From Amaranthus tricolor (taxonomy: Eukaryota; Streptophyta; Magnoliopsida; Caryophyllales; Amaranthaceae), in assembly GCF_026212465.1 (NCBI RefSeq), contig NC_080062.1, forward strand, positions 6,995,297-7,059,296: DNA of 64,000 nucleotides, in the 5' to 3' direction. The notes beneath the pieces are model-generated. The model was given only the letters and a program-made list of their open reading frames with translations, ran no database searches and was not told where the DNA came from. Shown piece by piece: positions 1-10,639 of the stretch (positions are counted from its first letter, which is position 1; every line of letters starts with the position of its first letter). A program made the translations under genes and the position numbers.

Positions 1-137
1 GAAATAGATACACCTTCATAATGCAACGAATTCGATTTAGCCAATGATTTTTCGTAAATTCTTAAATGCTTTAACAATTATAATTTGTCTCAAGGCTAAA
101 GAATCTTTATTAATATCACCTCCTTTCTATTATACTA

Positions 138-213
138 CTTCCTCCGTTCCATAATACTTGCTACATATTCTATTTTTGGCAATTTCATATTACTTGCTAC
201 ATTTCTATTTTTG
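138..213 (+). repeat. Left end of mariner with duplicated subterminal unit
   Basis: The terminal repeat occupies 138-166. The motif ACTTGCTACAT followed by CTATTTTTGG occurs twice in tandem (about 153-179 and 191-215), so the inner part of the left end is duplicated. Such subterminal copies are common as transposase-binding repeats; binding here is inference. Confidence 0.65.
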
Positions 214-536
214 GTAATAAAACAATCATTTAAAATTCTACCTATCCCTACTTTTATCCTACTCTATACCTCTCTAACTTTTTTACCTACCATTATTTAA
301 TCTTTATTTATTTCCAATTAAAATTAATTTTCCCTCCATTATTTATTATTCTCATTAAAAACTCAACTAATCTCCCATAACCCACCATCCCAATTAATTA
401 TTTCCTCTATTTAAATACACTATCTCAATTAATTATTTCTCCCATTTAAACCAACCTTTCCAACTACTTATATTAATGGTGAGATGAATCTGAACCGTTG
501 GATTTTGTTTGCCCAGATCTGACCATTGATTACTCC

Positions 537-546
537 TTTATATAAA
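537..546 (+). promoter_or_regulatory. TATA-box-like element of passenger gene
   Basis: The sequence TTTATATAAATGG is followed by a CT-rich stretch with AACCCTAATCCC, typical of a plant core promoter and 5' leader. It faces the small ORF at 1873-2211, and no other plus-strand gene lies before the mariner transposase. Confidence 0.4.
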
Positions 547-559
547 TGGACCGGTACCT

Positions 560-1872
560 TTCCTAACCCTAATCCCATTTCTCTTCCTTTGCCATTTCCC
601 CCTTTCCATCTCTCTCATTCTCTCTGGAAACTTCTAACCCTAAAGATCTTTGGTTTCCTTTCATTTCTTTGCCGTTTCTGATTTCATTTCTTTGGTTTTC
701 TTTCACTATTTCTGACGAAAGGATGGATTAGATCTGGTTTTATTTGTGATCTTTGGTTTTGTATTTGGTTAAAGCTTTACATCTGGGTTTTCCGAAATTT
801 CTCTAGTTCTTCTGGTATATTCTTTATAAACTTTGCTTTAATCGTCATCTGGTATGCTTTGATCCTAAAATCATGATTCTCTTGCATGTTCTTCGTATTT
901 TGATTTTCTTAAAACTTTGATCTACTCTGTTTTCTTTTTATTTCATGTTTATGTTTCTACGTTTATGATTTTGTTTTTGTTATTTTCTTGATTATGTTTG
1001 TGAGCTGTTTTTAATCCCAAAATCATGATCTGGTTTTAGTTCTACACCAGATCTGGTTTCAATTATGATATTGTTGCGTGTTCTTATTTCGATTTAATTT
1101 AATGTTGGACCTCATCTGTGTTCTTTTTACTCTTTGCTTTCATCTGGTATGATTTGATCCGAAAATCATGATCTAGTTTTAGTACTTTATCAGATCTGGT
1201 TTGATTTATGATATTGTTGCATGTTGTTCTTATTTCGATTTATTTAATGTTGGATCTGATCTCTTTTTGTTTTCTAATGTTTATTTTAATTTGATTATGA
1301 TTTTGATTCTGTTATTTTTTTGATTATGGTTTTGGTTTGTTTTAAATTACGAAAACGATGATGTGGTTGTAGCAGTCGATGAGATCTGTTTTGATTAATG
1401 ATTCTCTTGCATGTTCATTTTTTGATATTTTTAAACTTTGATCTGCTCTTATTTTTTTTTATTTAATGTTTATTTTAATACGTTTATGATATTGATTTTT
1501 TTATTTTTTTGATTATGTTTTTGAGCTGTTTTTAATCCCAAAATCAAGATCTGGTTTTAGTCCTTCACCAGATCTGGTTTGAAATATGATGTTGTATGAT
1601 CTTGTTCTTATTTCGATTTATTTAGTGTTGGATCTGATCTCTTTTTTTGTTTTCTCATGTTTACTTTAATTTGATTCTGAATTTGATTCTGTTATTTTTG
1701 ATATTTTTAAACTTTGATCTTCTCTGTTTTTTTTTTAGATTCTTATCCATGTTCTTAGTTGATGATTTAAACTTTTGTTCTAGTAGTTGATGAGATCTGT
1801 TTTGATTAATGATTCTCATCCATGTTCTTATTCTGATTTTTTTAAACTTTGATCTAACCTGTTTTTTTTTTA
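560..1872 (+). other. Leader/intron-like region built of degenerate internal repeats
   Basis: This T-rich stretch of 1.3 kb repeats a loose unit several times. Recurring parts are AGATCTGGTTT, a TTGCATGTTCTTATTTCGAT-like core and TTAATGTTGGATCTGATCTC, at roughly 1050-1110, 1190-1265, 1555-1640 and 1790-1860. It resembles the long 5'-UTR introns of strongly expressed plant genes such as ubiquitin or actin. I see no open frame in it. Exon borders inside it could not be fixed. Confidence 0.45.
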
Positions 1873-2211
1873 ATGTCTATTACTAATGATAAGATTTTTA
1901 TTATGTGTACTTCCTCTGTTATGTTTTTGTTGCTACATAAGATTATTAAGGAGATGGACACAAAGGAAAAAGCATGCGACTCATTAACTGAATCCCAAAG
2001 AGAATGTAAAAAATACGATAATATCTTTGGTTTGTGGTATGATCATTATTATTTGAAATGTTGGGAATTAAATTGTGTTGAAGATCCTGATCAAGAACCC
2101 CCACCTTGGTACTACGGTTTACCAGATAAGGAGGATTATGCATTAATCGATAAGGTGCAACCTAAGCAAAAGAGGCCACGCAAGACGACAATTCGTGGTC
2201 TTAACTCATGA
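1873..2211 (+). CDS. Small ORF of unknown function carried inside the mariner element
   Basis: The 112-codon frame runs from ATG at 1873 to TGA at 2209-2211. A second in-frame ATG at 1954 follows a possible acceptor (ATTAAG) and would give an 85-residue protein starting MDTKEKACDS; this shorter form looks more likely because the upstream part reads like T-rich leader. The product is hydrophilic. It has cysteines near codons 35, 45, 63 and 68, an acidic proline-rich middle (DPDQEPPPWYYG) and a basic tail (KQKRPRKTTIRG) that could be a nuclear localisation signal. I recognise no family. It faces the broken transposase tail to tail. It may be a host gene fragment captured by the transposon or an extra transposon gene; coding status is unproven. 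Confidence 0.35.
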   Translation: MSITNDKIFIMCTSSVMFLLLHKIIKEMDTKEKACDSLTESQRECKKYDNIFGLWYDHYYLKCWELNCVEDPDQEPPPWYYGLPDKEDYALIDKVQPKQKRPRKTTIRGLNS

Positions 2212-2658
2212 GCATTCTAACTTATTTAATTATTATTCATGATGTTTATATTTATTGAAAATATTTTTTTTGTTAATGTCTCAATGATGATTGTTATTTG
2301 CTTGATGAAATGTGTAGATAGTACTGTGTTTCATTGTCACCTAAGAGTTAAATCATGAGCAGTAGATATTAACACATGGTTAATGTGTTTTGTCTTATTG
2401 CCGGTTCAAGCACTAAGATGAGGCTGAGATACCTACATTTGCACAATTTCAAATGATGTTAATCGTTAAATCTGAGAGTTAAATAAACGTACACAAGTGA
2501 AAATTGGAATGATGAATGATGTTTAACTTGCTTAGTTTTTTTTTTGTGACATAACTACCTCAATGACTAAATGGAGAGGTATGCATAATTGTATACTTAC
2601 AAAATGTTGTCATACATACTGTTTCCTTTACAAAATGTCTACATATTGATAATTAATT
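2212..2658. other. Spacer between passenger ORF and transposase, no gene seen
   Basis: This AT-rich spacer holds the presumed 3' ends of both convergent units. No further open frame or terminal repeat was found here, which argues against the mariner ending before the passenger ORF. Confidence 0.5.
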
Positions 2659-4216
2659 TCAATCATCTTGCGGAAGATCATTGAGATTAATTATACCATG
2701 AGATAAAAATTGTCGTGCTGCATCAATTAGTTCTTGTGGAATTTCTAATTGCCTGGGCAGCATACCCAGCCTGTCCAGTCTTTGTTTTTCAATGTGTGGA
2801 TTCTTATAGTTATTTCCGCCTTTAGCTTTTAGTACCTCTATCATGCACAGTTGATACTGTATCCAAGTGTAGTTTAAAAGCTTTGGTTCAAAAGTGTCAT
2901 ATGCATCATTGACTGCCTTTATCAGATCATTGAGGTCTTTGGGGAATGACTTGAATTGAATTAATTGCAAAGCACTAAACAATCCCAAGTCCAAGATGTT
3001 CATATCTGGACTAGAGGCTGGTTGACAAACAAGTCTTATGTTAAATCCGTCTTTCTTTGCTTCTTCATTGAATGCATGATCATTTATTAAAATATGTGGC
3101 TTGGCGTTATCTTGTTGAATCCATATATCTTTCACCCCATTTGCTGGCCATTTTGATCTTATAGCTGGTAGCACTTCAGTGATTAGTTTGTCTCGTAGAA
3201 TGTCGCGTGTAACTCTTGTTATTGCTCGTAATGTTGCTGTACCCGCTGGTCTGTTTTCTGACCTCCTCACTGCATAATGAGTTTCTGTAAACGGAAAAAT
3301 TCCTATTTTCCCATCCCACAACACTTCACCTGTAGCATTAATGTGAGGTCTTGCAATAGCTGCTATAAACATCACCTTGCCTATGAAATTTTATTTTGCA
3401 CACATCTATATGGTTCCTCCTCTTCCCAAGGAAATAAGTAATACCTTTGTGTTGCCCTACTCATGTAGAACCATTTTTCATCTATGTGCACAACATTATA
3501 CATAAGTGAGAATTTTGGTATGTTGTCAACAGTGGGTGGTATTATTTGGGATAAATGAAGTTGACTCTTCTCATTTTGTGGTCATGAGAAAGTTTTGGTT
3601 TAATAGAATTCGTATGTGCTCTAATAATACCAGATTTCATCATTCTATAAACTTGTGAATGACCAATGCCTAATGCAGAGGCCATTGCTCTAATTGTGGT
3701 CCTCTTTTCAATCGGAACAGCATTCAGCAAATTCATGTCAAAAACTTTTGGTTTCCTACCAACTCTTCCCCTTTTTCTACTATTAACATCAATTAAAATG
3801 CCATTTTGCATTGATGTTTTGGCTGATTCCCACAGCCTTGATATTGTCCATCTAGATGTGTTATGTTGAATTGCAATTGTTTTAATTGTACCGCGTGGCA
3901 AACGTCTATCTGATTCTGTAGACAAACTAGTTAACTGTTGTACAATTAACTTTCTGGTCTGAACTGGTAGTTCCCTCTTACTACCTACTGGTTGCTGTCT
4001 TAATGTTTCTGTTTCTGTTTCTTCCTGTGTTAATGTTTGACCATGGCTTATGGGTTCCTCCAAACTCAAACTGACATCGATGTTTCCATAATTCTCACTT
4101 GTGTACTCATTATAAATGTCATATTCACAATCTATATTAAGGTTTTCAAAGAAAGAAATAAATACCTCAATATCAGGAATAATAAATTCCTCTTCTTGAA
4201 TTTAAACATCAGCCAT
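2659..4216 (-). pseudogene. Mariner-like transposase pseudogene (DD39D)
   Basis: Read on the minus strand, an ATG at 4216 starts MADV and is followed by TAA at codon 5 (4204-4202). The frame then stays open through an internal ATG at 4069, helix-turn-helix DNA-binding regions and a basic linker (RKRGRVGRKPK) to a stop near 3542. The catalytic core resumes one frame over with HIDEKWFYMS (first Asp, about 3475-3500), breaks again in an A-rich run near 3388, and continues from 3375 with QQDNAKPH (second Asp) and NILDLG (third Asp, 39 residues later). That spacing defines plant mariners. All three catalytic Asp codons survive. The damage is one early stop and two single-base frame breaks. Function as a complete enzyme is excluded unless the breaks are sequencing errors; the one near 3388 is in a homopolymer. 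Confidence 0.9.
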
Positions 4217-4365
4217 TTGTTGTTTTTGATTGCTTGTTGTTGGTTTTGTAGAGTTGATGAAAGAAATAGGTTTGGATCCAAATTCTTATGAACTTTTTAA
4301 AAGGGGAGGACAGCAGATGAAGAAATTGAAATGAAGAAGTGTTGAAATTTTATAAAGAATTTGAT

Positions 4366-4376
4366 CTATTTATAGA
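4366..4376 (-). promoter_or_regulatory. TATA box of the mariner transposase
   Basis: On the minus strand the sequence reads TCTATAAATAG, about 150 bp upstream of the original ATG at 4216. It lies inside the element and points at the transposase. Confidence 0.45.
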
Positions 4377-4650
4377 CAGATGAAATGTGTTAATGCTGAC
4401 TTTTGTGTAAAAATTTTTACTTTTGCTGATAATTTGTAATATTGGAGGGAACTCTAATATTTGGGTGGGAAAATATTTTTTTGGGGGGAAATGAAACAGA
4501 AATCCAACTTAAATCTGAAATTATTCATCTAATCTAAACTATTTTTCCTTTTTCTTTTAAAAATAACAACAATAAAATATTATACTTTTACTGATCAACA
4601 GTAACCTATAAACTAGGTCATCAGAATCCTTAATTTATGTGCAAATGCTA

Positions 4651-4679
4651 ATGTAGCATGTAAAAAAGAACAAAGGAAG
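4651..4679 (-). repeat. Right terminal inverted repeat of mariner
   Basis: The minus-strand reading CTTCCTTTGTTC...TGCTACAT matches the left end at about 22 of 29 positions. TA follows at 4680-4681. Confidence 0.7.
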
Positions 4680-4681
4680 TA

Positions 4682-5205
4682 TTACATTAGTGAAATTATT
4701 CTATATAACATATCACATTCAGGTGCGAATATACAAGGAAGTAGTCCATCAAAACTCAACAATAAGAGTAAGCGCTGATTCCCAGCGTAACCCATTGATT
4801 ATCAATTTATCATCATTCATCGTAATTGGTATATTTGGTAACCAAAAATCTTGATTCTTGATCTAAGTAGCAAGCGAAACAAAGGTGGGCGGGCACACCA
4901 TTGTTGCACTTCCATATTTTCTCTCTCCTCTTTCTCTCTCTATCTTGAAGAATCATATTACATATATCGCCGAACATTCATTCCCTTTCTTCAACCTAAT
5001 AGTGATCACCAAATCCAGTTTTTAATATATTCTAGAACCTAAATTTCCTCTCATTTTGCGTGTCCATTTCAACTACGAATCAACAAACATCCCTTGTTTC
5101 CATCATTCATCCGCCACTAAAGCCGCATGCAACTCTGAGAATAATCTTCCATTTTTTGTTCGTTTAGCATTTTTTAAATTTCATTTCAATCAAATTTTGT
5201 CGAGT
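4682..5205 (+). promoter_or_regulatory. Presumed promoter and 5' UTR of the ubiquitin-fold gene
   Basis: The stretch changes from AT-rich upstream DNA to a pyrimidine-rich leader (TTTTCTCTCTCCTCTTTCTC around 4917-4936) before the ATG at 5206. An upstream in-frame ATG at 5056 would add 50 residues with no resemblance to the family, so it is treated as 5' UTR. No clear TATA box was seen. Confidence 0.4.
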
Positions 5206-8200
5206 ATGCGAAGATTAAGCTTTAAGATTGCGAACCATGAAAAAGAGTTATTCGGAGGTCATTATGAAGGTCAAGAAAGATTACAGCTGTCTAGGTTTTC
5301 ATTCGACATTGCTCCGTCATCTTTATTGTCGTCGTCAAAATCTCGGCGAAGTTTCTGTCGGAATTCGTCGTCAGCTTCAACTGCATCGTCTATTGTGAGT
5401 TCTAGGAAGAGTGTCTCTTATGATAAGATTGATCAAGCTCCCATTCATCTCACCATCGTCAAATTAGATGGCTCTTCTTTCGGTATAATTCATTCTCTCA
5501 ACTCTCTCGTCAAATTGATTTTTTTCCATTTACTTATGCAAATGTGGATTTGATGATGTTGATAAGTTGTGCGAGACGTTGATGGCTTGATGATCAATCT
5601 TGATTTTCAGTTGATATTCAGTATACTGAAAAAAAGTTGTCTTTTTATGATACGAAGAGGATTGAACCATGTTTTTGTAGGAAGTAATAATAGAATGTTA
5701 CAAATATTTCATTATGTATGCTCTTCTTAAATTAGTGCATAATAGATGTTGTGCAACAACGGAAGGAAAGATCGAAAAATAATAACGAAAAGCAATAAAG
5801 ATTCAAACAAATAATAAAGAAAATCATATAGAGAAATTTTTGTGGTTCGCTGTCTATGTGATAGGTACATCAATGAGAAACATTGAGTAACCACAACAAT
5901 GGCTCTTCAAACTTTTTCTCTCATAATTTTCCTCACTTTGTGTTTTGCATCGCTAATTCTAACAACAATGGCTTAATGTTACAAAGTAACCACCCATAAT
6001 TACATCATGGGAACATGGAGTAACCACCACAACATCATGGGAACATGTAGTAACCACCACAACATCATGGGAACATGGAGTACCCTTTTGACCCGAATTT
6101 TGTTTCCTCAATCCGTTCTTAGACTCGGTTCGAGTCACAAAATTCCAACAATAGAATATTTAGGAGATTATTTAGGAGATTGATATGTTGTAAATACATA
6201 AGCTATTGCCCTTTTTATATATAATTTAAAAAACACTAGTGTTCTACTAATTTACTTTAGCTCTTGTTGTATGTAAGTGTTTACCATGAGATAGATCCAT
6301 ATAATTAGCCTATTTCTTTCATTGATCATTTTAAAATTGTAAGTGTTCACTTTAACACTAATTGTACATAGGTCGGCCTAATAGAGATGGTCTCACCATG
6401 AGACCATTTAAGAATTTGTGAAATTACTTTGTTGATCAAGTAGCGTTATTTTGATTTTCAATTATGTTATGAAGAAACGAATGTTTATGTAAGAAACTTT
6501 TGGAATTAGATTGATAGTAGAAGGATATTTATGGTTTGTATAATCTTATTAGACGTAGTTTAGATTTTAATTAATAGTTCTATATTTTATAATCATTAAT
6601 TAAAGTCTAAATTTTATTAATATCGCAATATAAAGCAAAATTCAATCAAATGCGCCAAATTAAGCTTGGAAATGTTTTGGATCCGAACTCGATCCTAGAT
6701 CTGTGAAATTCGTGTATCCGAATCTGGGTCTTGACAAATTGGACTTTCAAATTCGTATTCAGATATGAATCCTCAATTTAAAAACAAATATGAATCTGGG
6801 TCCACTTAGACCTGGTCCACATCCGACCCTATCCTCGATCCACTTGGACAGCAGTAGGCAAGATGGACTGCACGATCAAAGCAAACGCTATGAAACTATA
6901 TTCAGAGTCAATTAAGGGGCACTATTTGGAAGGAAATTGATAGAAGAGTTTCAATTCCCATGACAACCCTGAAGACATCACCATTTTTAACAAAATCACA
7001 CAAAGGCAGAAGCTTCATCTTTTTTGGCCTGAATAAATGATACTTTTGATAAGGATTGGAGGGATTTACTCAACAAGAACTCCTTACCATCAGGTGAAGA
7101 GGCATAAAACTTAATCAAAAGGGAAATCTGTAGAAGGGGAATCTCACTTGAAAATAATCATTGAATCATTGGAGTTAGACTCCTCATGGTAAGACCATCT
7201 CTATTGGGCTGGCCCATGTTCATTTGGTGTGTTAAATTACAATTTTAAAGTGATCAATTAGAGAAACGGATTAATTATACGGGCCCGTGTCATGCTGAGA
7301 CGGTCTCATTAAACACGAGCTGTCAATGTGGAGGATCTTTGGATATTTTGGGAAAGATAATTCATGAATAATTGACTATGTTAGTGAAGTAGTTAGATAA
7401 TGAAAACAGCTGCCTTCCGTGGACGATATTTTGGGAAGGTGAATACGTACGCACACCAAAAGCATGAATGATCGATACTCACACGTAGGTATGAATTTCG
7501 TTGTTTTGCAGAAATTGAAGTCGTTAAAGCTGCAAAGATTTCTGACCTGAAACAGTCCGTGGAGAGTGCTTTCAATCATTTACCTATGACGGGACCTGAA
7601 AAAATTTCGTGGTATGATCGAATTTGTTGAGTATTTAGACCATGTAGAACAATATCCAAAGGCTTAAAGCATAGACTAAGCAGGAACGTAACAACGGAAC
7701 TAAAACAAACGTGCTCGGCCAAGATGCTCGTTCGAGCAAGGGTGTGCTCGTTCGAGCACGTCAGTGATGTTTTGGCAGTTTGTTTTCAAAGCTACTGTCT
7801 GATGGTCTAGGCATGTGCTCGTTCGAGCACTTTGGAATTTTTGCGTCAGAAAGTTTCTGGAAGTTGATTTGGCTTATGCTCGTTCGAGCACATATTATGC
7901 TCATTCGAGCACTTCAGAACAGTGCTTCTGTTCGTGAATCAAAACTTCGGTTCATGGAGCATTGTGTTGTTATGAAAAAATGTTTTTCATCATAATTATC
8001 TATAATTATCTGATAATCATCAGTTATATTTAATCTATGGTTTTGGATGAATCCATATGTCACTTCAACTCTATAAATAAGAGTGAGTGCATGGAAATCA
8101 TTTACATCTTGAATATCAAAAAATTTTGTCTCATTTTTCTCTCAATCTCTTGAAACATAGAAGAGTATTAACTCTTTTATTATTTTTTGGTTTTAATTTC

Positions 8201-10639
8201 TACATAAACACATAATCATTAGTTCAATTGGTTCATACTAATCGGTTGATGTGATTGATTGTATCTCATTGTGAATTTCCATTCTCATAACTCAAGTGCC
8301 TTTGTGGGGGAAATATCACAATAGGAAAGCTTGTAGTCGCCTTCAATCTATATCAAGATTTCTGAGTGACGTTTATCGTTGCAAACATATCTTCTCTACC
8401 GTGTTGTTAAATTCTTGGTTCATTCAAGTAAGGAGTCAATTGCCATACACAAAGGAGACACTACAAACATCATCTTGTATTTGTAGTTTATTTTCCGCAT
8501 TATTATTTGTAATAGATTTCACACTTACGTATGAATTGAAGAAATCACTTCTAGAGAATAAAATGAATCCAAAGAAATATAATTTCATCGTTGTTTATGA
8601 TGATCTTCGGTTCATTTCATTTTCTCTACTAATTTCCTTTTTTCTCTTTTGCTGATAGGCGTCATGTATGGGCACATTTTTGTTTATCTTATTGTGGTCA
8701 GAAGCTTTTAGATGACGATGACCATATCAAGTACTATGGCATCCGAGATGGGGATGAGGTATATTTTCTTACATACTCATTGTGCTTCACAATTTGTAAT
8801 GCCTGCTGCAAAACTAGTTTGATATATCTAACGATATACTTCCTGAAATAAATATTTGCGGTACATAATCCTACGACAAGATATGATGTCTGATGTTGTA
8901 TGCATTGCAAGTTCACTTTGTTTTCTATTGGATGTATTTATATGGGTGATCTTGTAAGGCTGTCTTCATCTGTGTGCTTAGTTAGTCAAGAAATGTGGAT
9001 TCCTATTTATTGTGAACTGTGTGCTAGACAACACAAAATTTTCTTTGTGCAATTTTCTTTTGGGGAGTAGAATACAATGGTATATCTTCAAAAGAGCATA
9101 TGCATGTCCTAAGATTGTTTAGTGGTGCTTAATGTAATATGTTGATGTTGAAACTTAGCTAAAAATCTCGAGCGTTCCAAGATTTTTTTTTAAATGATTA
9201 AGGACTCTCTTATGAAAAGCAGACTGACACACCAATTGGTTTACAAGAGGAACAAGCAATTAAAATTGTAAGTGATGTCTATATATTGCAATGGATCTCC
9301 TGTTTGTGTCTAATAAATAATATGTATATATTAGTTCATTTTGAATTTTTTTGTTTTACCTTTTCCTTTCTTTAAAGACTGGTAGAGAATGGCCTCTTAT
9401 TCCACTCAACACCTGTAAGTCCTAGCAAATGAAAAGCCTTAGACTTTACTTATATGATTATATCTCATCACCTGACAAGTGAGGTCGTGCAGATTTTAAC
9501 CTTCATCGGTCGTGGTGCTTGTGCCAAATAGACCTTATGCCACTCAAGCTCAGTCCACTTTTGCGGCCTATGCTACTTGAGTGTTGCTAGTTATGTTGAT
9601 TCTACAACTGAAGAGCATTATGATATTGAACCAGCCAAAGGCTTATAATAGCCTTAACCTAAAATCCAAATTTCAGAGTGAGACAAGCAGAGAAGTTGTT
9701 TCCAAGTTTGATTTGCTGTGTCTGTTTTTTTTGCTTTTATCTTGGGAAGTTGTATTCCATATCTATGAAAGGGACATTAGCTACTAGGTTCTCTAGATCA
9801 AGTTGTCTGTTTGGTAATGGAATTTGGCTAGAGCTATTAGTTGGAGTTGTTGGGCGACAAAATGCGGTATCTTGTTACAGTCAACTAAAATCCCCTTACA
9901 AAACGGCCGCAACGTGACATAAAGGCCACATTTTTATGGTTGGGTAGTTCAACCGGCTGGAAGTATTGACTAATTTGCTCACTCTTAAAGCCAGTTATTT
10001 AATTGTTATGGAGATGTTTGATGTGTTGTTGCTTGTTTGTTAGAAAAAAACGGGTTCAAAAGGCCAAATGCCGATTAAACCACTATTTTGGGTAGCATTT
10101 GGTTTTAACTAAAAAGGCTTAAAAGTTATTAGTCATTTACCAAACACTTTTTTGTCTGTTTGACCAACCAAAAAGTCAAATGTCAAAAGTCAACCAAAAA
10201 GCCAAGTAAATAACAATTTTCCAAACACGCCCCTTTTCTTTTGCAGAACAAGAATTACCTTATGTTAAGTTATTTTGAGCTTTCTTTGAAGCAATTGCAA
10301 GAAGCTATTGGTTCTGAAACTGGCAGATATTGCTAATGAAGTTGCATTTTTAGTAAAATTGCTTCTCATTAACTGCAGTGTATTACTGGAAATTTTAACC
10401 TGCAAGTGTGTCCTGTTGGTTATCCAGAATGTTAAGATGTTTAGAGATTGGTTTCTGACGCTTGATTAAATGTATTACTTCTGCTTTGTGGCTTGTGCTA
10501 ACTTGACATATTGTGATCTTTGTTGCAGCTTCGCTTTGTTCAGCATGTGTCGATCGCTTATAACCTCATAAAGAAGATCAAGAAAACGAGTAGGAGAATC
10601 GGTTCTTGTCTCAGTTGGAACGTGTACCACTTTCCCTAG
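5206..10639 (+). CDS. Ubiquitin-fold protein of the U11/U12 snRNP 25 kDa type, 4 coding exons
   Basis: The coding exons are 5206-5482, 7512-7611, 8659-8758 and 10529-10639, giving 195 residues; all introns have GT-AG ends and the phases join (1, 2, 0). The first 75 or so residues are basic and Ser-rich, with runs such as SSLLSSSKSRRS. A ubiquitin-like fold follows: HLTIVKLDGSSF, then EIEVVKAAKISDLKQSVE (exon 2), KISWRHVWAHFCLSYCGQKL (exons 2-3), IKYYGIRDGDE and LRFVQHVS (exons 3-4). This is the domain of U11/U12-25K, a protein of the minor spliceosome, but plants have several paralogues and the N-terminal extension plus likely synteny with AT4G32270 suggest a paralogue of unknown role. Intron 1 is 2 kb and contains a solo LTR and MITEs; introns 2 and 3 also hold repeat DNA. 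TAG abuts a perfect donor (TAG|GTGAGA), so a further UTR exon is likely. Confidence 0.82.
5747..6150. mobile_element. Solo LTR in intron 1 of the ubiquitin-fold gene
   Basis: The unit begins TGTTGTGCAACA and ends ATTCCAACA, so it has TG...CA ends that are inverted (TGTTG/CAACA). It is flanked by a perfect 5-bp duplication, ATAGA (5742-5746 and 6151-6155). At about 404 bp with no internal domain it is a solo LTR, the product of recombination between two LTRs. Superfamily is unknown. Confidence 0.75.
6001..6085. repeat. 30-bp tandem repeat within the solo LTR, nearly three copies
   Basis: Units start at 6001, 6031 and 6061; each contains ACATCATGGGAACATGGAGT or a one-base variant, followed by AACCACCAC. 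A partial earlier copy (ACCACCCATAAT) precedes them. Confidence 0.85.
6275..6410 (-). mobile_element. MITE copy of the dispersed GAGACCAT family
   Basis: Read on the minus strand this copy has the same order as the one at 7185-7316: ATGGTCTCA palindrome, CATCTCTATTAGGCC, an AATTTTAAAATGATCAAT core, and CTAATTATATGG near the far end. It is non-coding. Confidence 0.55.
7185..7316 (+). mobile_element. MITE copy of the dispersed GAGACCAT family
   Basis: Left end TCATGGTAAGACCATCTC and right end GTCATGCTGAGACGGTCTC form partial inverted repeats. The core AATTTTAAAGTGATCAATTA recurs in copies elsewhere in the window (6275, 16565, 46430). It lies in intron 1 of the ubiquitin-fold gene. Confidence 0.6.
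7625..8290 (+). mobile_element. Probable retroelement-derived segment with TATA box (boundaries unsure)
   Basis: The segment starts with a possible LTR end (TGTTGAGTATTTAG), carries five hairpin motifs (7725-7911) and has a good TATA box, ACTCTATAAATAAGAG, around 8069-8082. Together these look like an LTR promoter region. No matching right end or target duplication was found, so the call is tentative. It lies in intron 2 of the ubiquitin-fold gene. Confidence 0.3.
7725..7911. repeat. Five copies of the hairpin motif TGCTCGTTCGAGCA
   Basis: Copies are at 7725-7738, 7745-7758, 7816-7829, 7877-7890 and 7898-7911 (the last has CA for CG). Each consists of inverted arms TGCTCG and CGAGCA around TT. 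Outside the motif the neighbouring sequence is not repeated, so this is not a simple tandem array. Confidence 0.85.

Larger units (their letters stand above)
138..4679 (-). mobile_element. Mariner-like (DD39D) transposon, 4.5 kb, non-functional
   Basis: The ends match as imperfect inverted repeats of about 29 bp: the left end starts CTTCCTCCGTTCC and the right end, read on the minus strand, starts CTTCCTTTGTTCT; both then reach TGCTACAT. Each end is flanked by TA (136-137 and 4680-4681), the mariner/Stowaway target duplication. The transposase lies on the minus strand in the right half and is broken. The left half contains a promoter-like region, an intron-like leader and a small ORF on the plus strand that do not belong to a normal plant mariner. 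The right end is only about 525 bp upstream of the start codon of the ubiquitin-fold gene. An alternative is two unrelated elements supplying one end each, but no other matching end was found between 213 and 2659. Confidence 0.75.

Noticed and set aside
5056..5205. Upstream in-frame start of the ubiquitin-fold gene
   Set aside because: The 50 extra residues have no family resemblance and the context is 5' UTR-like; ATG at 5206 fits better.
7725..7911. CRISPR-like array
   Set aside because: Repeats are 14 nt with uneven spacing in a plant intron; no such arrays occur in plant nuclear DNA.
8296..8655. 119-codon open frame
   Set aside because: It lies in intron 2 of the ubiquitin-fold gene, ends at the exon 3 acceptor and shows no domain or codon bias.
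9581..9917. Overlapping open frames in intron 3
   Set aside because: Short, overlapping in two frames and without recognisable motifs; the area resembles repeat debris.
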